DNA of 64,000 bases. It comes from Mesorhizobium loti (lineage in GTDB: Bacteria; Pseudomonadota; Alphaproteobacteria; Rhizobiales; Rhizobiaceae). The notes below the pieces were generated by a model. The model did not search any database and was not told the DNA's origin. It saw only the letters and a list, made by a program, of their open reading frames with translations. Made by a program: the position numbers and the translations under genes. Positions within the stretch are counted from its first letter, which is position 1. Each line of letters opens with the position of its first letter. This document shows positions 16,564 to 23,919 of this stretch, piece after piece. The stretch lies in contig CP050293.1 in the NCBI GenBank assembly GCA_014189435.1, forward strand, positions 2,671,001 to 2,735,000, given 5' to 3'.

Positions 16564-17412
16564 CTATTGCGAGACGGCCGGTGAGATATCGCTCTTGAAC
16601 CATTTCAGGCTCAGCGCCTTGATCGTTCCATCCTTGGTGGCCGCGTCGATGGCCGCGTTGAACTTGGCGAGAAGTTCGGCATCGTCCTTGCGCATGCCGG
16701 CGCCGACGCCCGGCCCCCAGAGCCCACCCTTCAGTTCGGGGCCAAAAAACACCACGTCCGAGCCGGAAGGCGTCTCCAGAAAATCCCGCCAGGTGAAATA
16801 GTCGGCGAGGCCGCCGTCGATGCGACCCGCGGCAAGATCGAGCTTCATGTTGTCCTGGCTGTCATAACTGCGAATGGTCACGACATCGCCCAGCATTTCC
16901 TTCACGACTGCTTCCGAATTCGACGAGCGCAGGGCCCCGATCGCCTTGCCGGCGAGTTTCGATCTGAGGCGTTCAATGGTCGCCTTCTCCTTGTCGCCGA
17001 TGGTCGAAAGATTGACCTTCTCCTTGGTGTCGCCAGGATCGAGACCCAGGTCCTTGCGCACAACGAACTGGTTGAAGCCGGTGGCGTAGGGAACTGAGAA
17101 CGCGATCTTCTGCTTGCGTTTTTCCGTGATCGCCATGCCAGACATGATCACGTCGAACTTGCCGACAAGCAGCGCCGGGATGATCCCGTCCCAATCCTGC
17201 GGAACGAAGACACATTTGATCGCGATGCGGCGGCACAGCTCCTGTCCAACATCGATATCGTAGCCGTAAAGTTGACCGTTCGCGTCGGTGCTGTCCCAGG
17301 GAGGCGAAGCACCTTCGGAGGCGATCGAAATGACGCGCTCGCTTTGCGCGCCGGCCGGGAATGCCGACATCAGGGATGCGATAGAAACAGCAATAGCTAG
17401 GGGTATGCGCAT
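16564..17412 (-). CDS. polar amino-acid ABC transporter substrate-binding protein
   Basis: A 282-residue periplasmic protein with a cleavable signal peptide (about residues 1-23, ending AFPAGAQS). It has the family-3 solute-binding fold: GYDIDVGQELC, FVPQDWDGIIPALLVGKFDVIMSGMAIT. It delivers a polar amino acid or opine-like compound to the two permeases encoded upstream. Its start has a GAGG ribosome site. It is homologous to the binding protein at 46415-47200. The ligand cannot be read from the sequence. Confidence 0.9.
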   Translation of the reverse strand: MRIPLAIAVSIASLMSAFPAGAQSERVISIASEGASPPWDSTDANGQLYGYDIDVGQELCRRIAIKCVFVPQDWDGIIPALLVGKFDVIMSGMAITEKRKQKIAFSVPYATGFNQFVVRKDLGLDPGDTKEKVNLSTIGDKEKATIERLRSKLAGKAIGALRSSNSEAVVKEMLGDVVTIRSYDSQDNMKLDLAAGRIDGGLADYFTWRDFLETPSGSDVVFFGPELKGGLWGPGVGAGMRKDDAELLAKFNAAIDAATKDGTIKALSLKWFKSDISPAVSQ

Positions 17413-17463
17413 GATGCACCTCTTCGTTGGTTAAGATGGAAAGGGCCGCCAAAAACCCGCAGG

Positions 17464-18213
17464 TCAGGGCAGGGGCGTCGTGATCTCTGGATCAGGCAAG
17501 GCCGGTCGCAAGCGCGCTTTGCGTCGATGCACACGATTGCCGTCGGTCGAAAGCCATCGCTCCAGCAACTGGGTCGCTTTCACCGCGATCGAGGTGAGCG
17601 ATAGGTAGATCGCTCCGGCGACGATGAAGATCTCGTACGGCGCGAACGTGGTCGACACCATCTGTCTCGCCATGCCCGTGATCTCGAGCAGCGTCACGGT
17701 GCTCGCCAGGGACGAACCCTTGATCATCCCCACGACCTCGTTCCCGTAGGCCGGAAGCGATATCCTGAAAGCGATCGGGAAGGTGACCAGGCGAGCGATC
17801 TGGAAGCGTTTCAAGCCGAGAGACGTGGCCGCCTCGGTGACACCCTTCGGCACCGACTGGAGACCGCGGCACAGGATCTCGGTGGTGTGTGCCGCGCTGT
17901 TCAGCGAAAATGTCAGCAGGGCGCACCAAAAGGGATCCCGCAGGATCACCCAGAAGATGCTGGCTCGCACCGCCGCGATCTGACTAAGGCCGTAGTAGAG
18001 CAGGAAGAGCTGAACTAGCATCGGCGTCCCGCGGATGACGTAGGTGTATGAAAGCACCGCGAGCGAGAGGCCGGGACGTCCAAACGCGCGCATGAAGGCC
18101 AGCGGCACGGACACAAGAAATCCGGCCGTCAGCGACAGGACCGTCAGGGTCAGTGTGAGACCAACGCCCGAAGGCAGGACAACCAGTGCGTCAAGCATCA
18201 AGCCGAGGTTCAT
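17464..18213 (-). CDS. amino-acid ABC transporter permease (HisM/HisQ type)
   Basis: A 249-residue inner-membrane permease with about five helices. The cytoplasmic coupling loop carries the EAA-like motif (VTEAATSLGLKRFQIARLVTFPIAFR) that docks the ATPase, and the YVIRGTPMLVQLFLLYYG segment is typical of the polar amino-acid family. It lies second in the operon, 13 bases after the first permease. No ATPase gene is present in the operon, so the pair must borrow one encoded elsewhere. Confidence 0.9.
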   Translation of the reverse strand: MNLGLMLDALVVLPSGVGLTLTLTVLSLTAGFLVSVPLAFMRAFGRPGLSLAVLSYTYVIRGTPMLVQLFLLYYGLSQIAAVRASIFWVILRDPFWCALLTFSLNSAAHTTEILCRGLQSVPKGVTEAATSLGLKRFQIARLVTFPIAFRISLPAYGNEVVGMIKGSSLASTVTLLEITGMARQMVSTTFAPYEIFIVAGAIYLSLTSIAVKATQLLERWLSTDGNRVHRRKARLRPALPDPEITTPLP

Positions 18214-18226
18214 GGGTCGCTCCCTC

Positions 18227-18886
18227 CTACCGGCCGAGCGCCGGATAGCGCCGCTCAGCCAGCCGGATCGACAGCAGCGTGACGGTGGTCAGCGAGAGAT
18301 AGAGAGCCGAGGCCGCAAGATAGAAGGTCAACGGTGCGCGCAAGGATCCGGCCCCCACATACGCAACGCGCATGATGTCGGTCAGGCCGACGATCGAAAC
18401 CAGCGCGGTATCCTTGAAGAGCGATATCCAGAGATTGCCATAGGCAGGCAGCGCCAACCGCAGCATCTGCGGTCCGATGACGAACATCCAGCGCTGCCAG
18501 GCGTTCAGCCCAAGCGACTTTGCCGCTTCGGTTTGACCCGCTGGCACTGCCGCAATCGCGCCGCGAAACACTTCGGTCGCATAACCGCTGAAAACGACCG
18601 AGAGCGCGATAACCCCTGCGGTGAATGCGTTCACCTCCACATACCGGCCGGCGATCTTGCTGGCGAGGGTCGTTCCGCCGAAGTAGATGAGCAGGATAAT
18701 GAGAAGTTCTGGTACACCCCGGACCACCGTCGTGTAGGCCGTCACGACACTGTTGAGGCGCGGTTGTGCCGTGCCCTTCGAAATCGCCAGGAACAAACCA
18801 AATGCCGTACCAAGGCAGCCGCTGACAAGGGCCAAGCTTATGGTCACGATGAGTGCGACAACAAACTGAGTAGTAAAACCACCCAT
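18227..18886 (-). CDS. amino-acid ABC transporter permease, first gene of operon
   Basis: A 219-residue inner-membrane permease of the HisM/HisQ family with the coupling motif TEAAKSLGLNAWQRW and the TVVRGVPELLIILLIYFGG segment. It pairs with the permease at 17464-18213 as a heterodimer. It is the first gene of the operon that runs to the CapA gene, and is transcribed away from the LysR gene across a very AT-rich 272-base region. Confidence 0.9.
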   Translation of the reverse strand: MGGFTTQFVVALIVTISLALVSGCLGTAFGLFLAISKGTAQPRLNSVVTAYTTVVRGVPELLIILLIYFGGTTLASKIAGRYVEVNAFTAGVIALSVVFSGYATEVFRGAIAAVPAGQTEAAKSLGLNAWQRWMFVIGPQMLRLALPAYGNLWISLFKDTALVSIVGLTDIMRVAYVGAGSLRAPLTFYLAASALYLSLTTVTLLSIRLAERRYPALGR

Positions 18887-19158
18887 GGGGCGCTTTCCTC
18901 GATCCGCAATTACCGCAGGATACGCCGGCCTTTGTCACTCGGACCAAGTCGTATAACCCAAGGTTGCGAATTGTTATATTTGTAATTTGGAGTTAATTTA
19001 AGATATTGGCTAATTCTAGCGCCTGAAATTACATACTCAATCTATAATTTTTATTATTTTATCTATAACGCACCGTTATATACTGAGGCGGCTCGTTGCT
19101 CCCCAGGTTGGCGTTATCTGCTTCCCGGGTGGCGTTATCAGGGAAAGGAGCGCAGGGA
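18887..19158. promoter_or_regulatory. AT-rich divergent promoter region with a 21-bp phased direct repeat
   Basis: The spacer between the importer operon and the LysR gene is strikingly AT-rich from about 18968 to 19080, unlike the GC-rich surroundings. TGGCGTTATC occurs at 19109-19118 and again at 19130-19139, exactly 21 bases (two helical turns) apart and just upstream of the LysR start. This fits cooperative regulator binding on one DNA face. Confidence 0.5.
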
Positions 19159-20076
19159 ATGGAGTTGCTGCAGAGCGACCTGAAGCTCCGTCAGCTGAAG
19201 GTCTTCCGGGAAGTGTTGCGGACCGGTTCGACAAGGCGAGCAGCGGCAGCGCTCGGGATAAGCCAGCCGGCCGTCAGTCAACATGTGAAGCAACTCGAGA
19301 CCACGCTCGGCATCACACTCTTCAAGAGATCGGCTAACCGCATCGTCCCCTTGCAGGAAGCCTGGGAACTCCTGCGAAACGTGGAACTTGCCCTGACGTC
19401 CCTGGATCGGCTGGAAGCGTCGATCTTCGCGATGAAGAATGACGAAAAGCAGAGGATCGCGATTGCCGCGCCTTCTGTTTTCGGTTTCGTGACCTTGCCC
19501 AAGGTTGTGGCGATCATCCACTCAAAGACCGCTTCGAATGTCCGGTCGATTTCTGGAAGCTACGAGCAGATCGGCGAGCACATCCTGGCTGGGCGTGCGG
19601 ATATCGGAATCTCGAGATTGCCCCTAGATCCACGCCTGTTCGAATGGGCACCGCTTGGGTCGGCACGAAACGTATGCATCTTTTATCCCGACCATCGCTT
19701 CTCAAAACAGACCTGTATCGAGGCTCACGACCTGGCGGGGGAAACGATCGTCGATATCGATCCCCAGTTCGCCGCCCACCAGATGAACTTCAATGCGTTG
19801 CGCTTCGCCGGCGTTGAGCCAGACATACTGGTGGAATTCGATTGCAACGGTCACGAAGCCGGATACGTCTCCGCGGGCCTGGGCATTTCGATCACCAATG
19901 AGATCATCGCGCGTGAATACGCTGCGTTTCACCTGGGAATAAAGCCGGTGGAACCATCCGCGCTCTATCACTACGTTGCGATTTGGCAGAAGGGCAGGAC
20001 CTTTTCCAACGCACTGAATGTGTCGCTCGAGGCGATCATCGCCGCGTTTTCCCAGATGCCGTCTGCGAGAGGGTGA
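19159..20076 (+). CDS. LysR-family transcriptional regulator
   Basis: A 305-residue LysR regulator. The N-terminal winged helix is at residues 10-70 (LKVFREVLRTGSTRRAAAALGISQPAVSQHVKQLE) and the substrate-binding co-inducer domain from about 95 to the end. The ATG at 19159 is chosen because AAGGAG at 19145-19150 precedes it at good spacing; the frame is open back to 19096. It is divergent from the amino-acid importer operon, so it most likely controls that operon in response to the imported compound. Confidence 0.9.
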   Translation: MELLQSDLKLRQLKVFREVLRTGSTRRAAAALGISQPAVSQHVKQLETTLGITLFKRSANRIVPLQEAWELLRNVELALTSLDRLEASIFAMKNDEKQRIAIAAPSVFGFVTLPKVVAIIHSKTASNVRSISGSYEQIGEHILAGRADIGISRLPLDPRLFEWAPLGSARNVCIFYPDHRFSKQTCIEAHDLAGETIVDIDPQFAAHQMNFNALRFAGVEPDILVEFDCNGHEAGYVSAGLGISITNEIIAREYAAFHLGIKPVEPSALYHYVAIWQKGRTFSNALNVSLEAIIAAFSQMPSARG

Positions 20077-20156
20077 CAATCCGTTGAGGGATGGTGTCCT
20101 CGACAGCGGCTGCCTTTGAATGAGGGGTAAGGGTTCATTCTATCAGAAAACGATCA

Positions 20157-20190
20157 GCCCGCGCCCCTGCAACAGAACGCGGGCCTTTTG
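20157..20190 (+). terminator. rho-independent terminator after the LysR gene
   Basis: GCCCGCG (20157-20163) pairs with CGCGGGC (20178-20184) around a 14-base loop and is followed by CTTTTG. It ends the LysR transcript, and in the other direction may serve the MucR gene that converges on it. Confidence 0.65.
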
Positions 20191-20208
20191 AGCAAAATAG
20201 CCCCGATG

Positions 20209-20679
20209 TTAGCTCGTCTTGATGCCGATCTTGCGGCGCTTCGCTGGCGCCGCTTCAGGCTCAGGCGCTACGGCCTTCCGTCCCAGGCCGATCGCCTTCG
20301 CCATCGCCGATCGCACCGCAGCGTAGTTCGGCGCAACCATCGGATAATCAGAGGGCAGGCCCCATTTCGCGCGGTACGCATCTGGCGACAGATCGTAGTG
20401 GGTGCCTAAGTGCCGTTTGAGCGATTTGAACTTCTTGCCGTCTTCCAGGCAGATGATGAAATCGGGCGTCACCGATTTCCTGATCGGGACAGCGGGTGTC
20501 GGCTTCTCTTCCGCTTTGGGTGCGGGTGCTCCCCACAGCTTGCTGATCGCTTCATGAGTATCTGCAATTATACGAGCGAGTTCCGCAACTGGAACCGGGT
20601 TATTGCTGACATAGGCGGAAACGATGTCGGCGGTCATCTCCAACAATTCCGCGTCGGAGTTGATAAGATCTTCAGGCAT
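20209..20679 (-). CDS. MucR/Ros-family zinc-finger regulator
   Basis: A 156-residue MucR-family protein, a nucleoid-associated global regulator that binds AT-rich DNA and controls surface polysaccharide and symbiosis genes in rhizobia. The prokaryotic zinc-finger region is CLEDGKKFKSLKRHLGTHY with Cys77, Asp80, His90 and His94; the second ligand is Asp rather than Cys, a substitution known in this family. The N-terminal 60 residues form the usual oligomerisation helices. A basic tail (AKRRKIG) is present. It faces the LysR gene with the terminator between them. Confidence 0.9.
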   Translation of the reverse strand: MPEDLINSDAELLEMTADIVSAYVSNNPVPVAELARIIADTHEAISKLWGAPAPKAEEKPTPAVPIRKSVTPDFIICLEDGKKFKSLKRHLGTHYDLSPDAYRAKWGLPSDYPMVAPNYAAVRSAMAKAIGLGRKAVAPEPEAAPAKRRKIGIKTS

Positions 20680-20908
20680 TTGGTCAAACTTTCATCTGCT
20701 CATTATTTACCGTAGCCCCGATCTACGTCAGCAGCCTCGCTACAGCAAAGCGCACCGGGTGCACAAGACAAGAAGTTACGATGAGGAACGCGGCCGGCGC
20801 ATGGGTCACGAAACTCCGCATGAACCAGTTCGGGCGCGGCACCGCCCAGCAATGAAGATGCAAGCGCGATTGGGCAGGAGGGCGGATACAGTTTTTGAGC
20901 GAGCCTTG

Positions 20909-21970
20909 TTATGCCGCCGGCTGCATGGCCGCCCTCAGCAGCATGCCGAACAGGTCGCGTGGCTCGTCAGGATCGGCCAGCAGATCGAGCTCCTCGTAGA
21001 GGCCGGTCGCCTGCAGTTGGTCGCGCACATAGCGCAGCGCCGAAAAATCCTCGATCGCGAAGCCGACTGAATCGAACAGCGTGATTTGCTTGGCGTCTCG
21101 GCGGCCTTGCGCCTTGGCGGCGATCACTTCCCAGAGCTCGGTCACCGGATGGTAGGGATCCAGCTGCTGGATCTCGCCTTCGATGCGGGTCTGCGGCGGG
21201 AACTCGACGAAAATGTCGGAGCGCAGCAGGATGTCCCTGTGGAGTTCCGTCTTGCCGGGGCAATCGCCGCCGACGGCGTTGATGTGAACGCCGGAGCCGA
21301 CCATGTTGTCGGTCAGAATTGTGGCGCACTGCTTGTCGGCGGTAACGGTCGTGATGATCCCGGCACCTTCAACCGCTTCCTGCCCGGTCTCGCAGATGGT
21401 GATGTCGAACCCCATGCCAGCCAGGTTCTTCGCGCATTTCAGCGAGGCTGACCGGTCGATGTCGTAGAGCCTGAGCCGATCGATACCCGTCAGCGCCTTG
21501 AAGGCGATGGCCTGGAACTCCGACTGGGCGCCATTGCCGATGATGGCCATGGTGCGCGTGCCGCCCGGCGCCAGATACTTGGCCGCGACAGCGGAGGTGG
21601 CGGCGGTGCGAAGTGCCGTCAGGATGGTCATTTCCGTGAGCAGCATCGGGTAGCCGCTGCCAACATCGGCGAGCACGCCGAAGGCGGTGACCGTCTGCAA
21701 ACCCTGGCGCATGTTCTTGGGATGGCCGTTGACATATTTGAAGCCATAGAGGCGCCCGTCGCTCGTCGGCATCAGTTCGATGACGCCATCATGGCTGTGC
21801 GAGGCGATGCGTGGCGTCTTGTCGAACAGTTCCCAGCGGCGGAAGTCTTCCTCGATGTAGCCGGCGAGCTCGGTCAGGAAGCGCTCGACACCGATGGCGA
21901 TCACCAGTTTCATCATGCGGTCGACGCTGACGAAAGGGACGATATTCAGCTTTGCCGTGGTCATGATCAA
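20909..21970 (-). CDS. ocd: ornithine cyclodeaminase
   Basis: A 353-residue enzyme of the ornithine cyclodeaminase/mu-crystallin family that converts L-ornithine to L-proline and ammonia with bound NAD. The substrate region includes RIASHSHDGVIELMPTSDG and the Rossmann glycine motif is IIGNGAQSEFQ; VGGDCPGKTEL follows. Length is typical of the rhizobial/agrobacterial enzyme. It overlaps the arginase gene by 4 bases, so the two are translationally coupled and form an arginine-to-proline pathway. Confidence 0.93.
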   Translation of the reverse strand: MIMTTAKLNIVPFVSVDRMMKLVIAIGVERFLTELAGYIEEDFRRWELFDKTPRIASHSHDGVIELMPTSDGRLYGFKYVNGHPKNMRQGLQTVTAFGVLADVGSGYPMLLTEMTILTALRTAATSAVAAKYLAPGGTRTMAIIGNGAQSEFQAIAFKALTGIDRLRLYDIDRSASLKCAKNLAGMGFDITICETGQEAVEGAGIITTVTADKQCATILTDNMVGSGVHINAVGGDCPGKTELHRDILLRSDIFVEFPPQTRIEGEIQQLDPYHPVTELWEVIAAKAQGRRDAKQITLFDSVGFAIEDFSALRYVRDQLQATGLYEELDLLADPDEPRDLFGMLLRAAMQPAA

Positions 21971-22899
21971 AAGCTCCCGGAATGGCTGCGGGTCGGACGG
22001 TCCATGATGCGGCGGCCCATCAGGCTGGCCGTCAGGTCGACCATCAGCGTCGCGGTGCGGCCACGCTCGTCCAGAAAGGGATTCAACTCGACCAGGTCCA
22101 GGCTGGAGACGAGGCCGCTGTCGGACAGCATCTCCATCACCAGATGCGCCTCGCGGAACGTCGCACCGCCTGGAACCGTGGTGCCGACGGCCGGCGCAAT
22201 CGAGGGGTCGAGGAAATCGACGTCGAGACTGACATGCAGCAGCCCGTCTTCATCAGACACGCGCGCCAGGAAGGCGCGCAGCAGCGGTGCGATGCCATGC
22301 TCGTCGATGGCGCGCATATCATGCACAGTCACTCCCGCCTGGTTGAGGGCGCTGCGCTCAGCCGGGTCGACACTGCGCAGGCCCATGGTGCAGATACGCG
22401 TGGGATCGACCACCGCCGGTAGATCCGGAAAATAGCCGCTGAAACCCGGCTGGCCGCTGGCATAAGCGAGCGGAACACCGTGCAGATTGCCGCTGGCGGT
22501 GGTGTCGAGCGTGTGGAAATCCGGATGCGCGTCGAGCCACAGCACGAACAGCGGGCGACCGGCCTCTGCGGCGCGGCGGGCAAGGCCCGACACGGTCCCG
22601 GCCGAGATCGAATGGTCGCCGCCGAGGAGGATCGGCATGGCGTCCTCGCTTGCCGCGTAGGCGGCCTCGGCAATGGCCGATGTCCAGGCCGATATCTCGG
22701 GCAAGGCCTTCAGCGCCAAATTGCCATGCACGACGCGCCTTGCCGGCATTGGCTGGACGGCGCCCATGTCCTCGACGGTGTGGCCGAGGCCGGACAACAT
22801 CTCGGCAAGCCCTGCGGTCCGCAGCGCACTCGGCCCCATTTCGCATCCCATTCTGCCAGCGCCGTCCTGCACCGGTGCCCCAACGATTCTGCAACGCAT
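21967..22899 (-). CDS. rocF: arginase
   Basis: A 310-residue ureohydrolase that cleaves L-arginine to ornithine and urea. The manganese motifs are intact: GGDHS, DAHPDFHT and SLDVDFLDP. It is first in a two-gene operon with ornithine cyclodeaminase and divergent from an Lrp-type regulator 137 bases away, the same arrangement as arginine catabolism modules in rhizobia. Agmatinase is the usual alternative for the family, but coupling to ornithine cyclodeaminase supports arginase. Confidence 0.93.
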   Translation of the reverse strand: MRCRIVGAPVQDGAGRMGCEMGPSALRTAGLAEMLSGLGHTVEDMGAVQPMPARRVVHGNLALKALPEISAWTSAIAEAAYAASEDAMPILLGGDHSISAGTVSGLARRAAEAGRPLFVLWLDAHPDFHTLDTTASGNLHGVPLAYASGQPGFSGYFPDLPAVVDPTRICTMGLRSVDPAERSALNQAGVTVHDMRAIDEHGIAPLLRAFLARVSDEDGLLHVSLDVDFLDPSIAPAVGTTVPGGATFREAHLVMEMLSDSGLVSSLDLVELNPFLDERGRTATLMVDLTASLMGRRIMDRPTRSHSGSF

Positions 22900-23036
22900 T
22901 TTTTGTTTTCCCGGCGCCCAAGTTCGAATGCCCGCGAGGAGACCATGGCGAGCTGGCGATATGAACAGGCAAAATTGGCAATCCGGAAAGTATGACTTAT
23001 CATAATGGAAGCGAAATTGATCGAAATGGTACCATC

Positions 23037-23477
23037 ATGGATGCTCTGGATGAACGGCTGGTGACCTTGCTGCGCCATGATGCGCGCCGCAGCGTGTCGG
23101 ATCTCGCCGCCGATCTCGGCGTCTCGCGCGCCACGGTCAGGGCGCGTATGGAGCGGCTGGAACGGTCGGGCGAGATCATCGGCTACACCGTGGTGCTGCG
23201 CGCCGACGCCGTCGATCAGCGCATCCGGGGCATCATGATGGTCGAGATTGAGGGCCACGCTGCCGACCGCGTGGTCCGGGCGCTGGGCGGTCTTCCCGAG
23301 GTTTCCACCATCCACACCACCAATGGCCGCTGGGATTTGGTGGTCGAACTCGGGACCGCCTCACTGACCGATTTCGATGCCGTGCTACGGCGCATCCGCC
23401 TAATTGCTGGCATAACGGGCAGCGAAACGAGCCTGCTCCTGGCCACGCCGCGCACGACTCGGGCAAGGCTGACATAA
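23037..23477 (+). CDS. Lrp/AsnC-family regulator of arginine catabolism
   Basis: A 146-residue Lrp-type regulator: helix-turn-helix DALDERLVTLLRHDARRSVSD and the RAM ligand domain from about residue 65. The ATG at 23037 gives the usual family start; an upstream in-frame ATG at 22992 lies inside a perfect inverted repeat TATGA-CTTA-TCATA (22991-23004) that is more likely an operator. Divergent from arginase, so it probably activates that operon in response to arginine or ornithine. Confidence 0.88.
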   Translation: MDALDERLVTLLRHDARRSVSDLAADLGVSRATVRARMERLERSGEIIGYTVVLRADAVDQRIRGIMMVEIEGHAADRVVRALGGLPEVSTIHTTNGRWDLVVELGTASLTDFDAVLRRIRLIAGITGSETSLLLATPRTTRARLT

Positions 23478-23484
23478 GGATATT

Positions 23485-23533
23485 CGGTCTCCATGACCGC
23501 AGGTCGTAGGTTCGAGCCCTGCTGCCCGTGCCA
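23485..23533 (+). pseudogene. 3' fragment of a tRNA gene (tRNA-Trp-like)
   Basis: The sequence ends like a tRNA: an anticodon arm CGGT-CTCCATG-ACCG with CCA in the anticodon position, then GTAGG-TTCGAGC-CCTGC as the T arm and TGCCCGTGCCA as the acceptor end with encoded CCA. The 5' half (acceptor strand and D arm) is absent because the Lrp gene ends just before it. Such 3' tRNA fragments are what site-specific integration leaves at one end of an island. Confidence 0.5.
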
Positions 23534-23919
23534 TTCCTTCAATGGAATCAGTCACTTAAAATAGCCTTGCTTGGCTAGGACGCCGAAACTGCGCTTACAC
23601 ATCTCTTGCGCAAACTTGCACGTCCGCAGGGAAGCACGCGATTCTCGAAGGGAAGGTTCACGTCTATCGGCGCAACGGCAGCCCGATTTGGCAGTGCTCG
23701 ACATTAGTGTTGCGGCGTTGCCACAGTTGTCGCGCTTTTGAGCTCAAGCCAGATGATTTGACCTGCATGCCCTGGTTCGGGTTGACCGATCCAAAGATCT
23801 CGCCGGCCTTTGATCCTTATCGATTGGCGCGCGTCGTGGGGCATGGCATCATGGCATGACGGCGTAACATATTGCCGGTCTTCGTCGACCGTGGCGCGCG
23901 TCGCCTCCGCGGGGGCGCC
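23534..23919. other. intergenic stretch with no supported gene
   Basis: It lies between the tRNA fragment and the winged-helix regulator. No reading frame with family resemblance, no strong hairpin and no repeat are visible. It probably contains the promoter of the regulator gene and island-junction DNA. Confidence 0.4.

Noticed and set aside
15491..16801. Plus-strand frame of 436 residues over the CapA gene
   Set aside because: The minus strand encodes a full CapA protein with conserved motifs and operon context; the plus frame has none.
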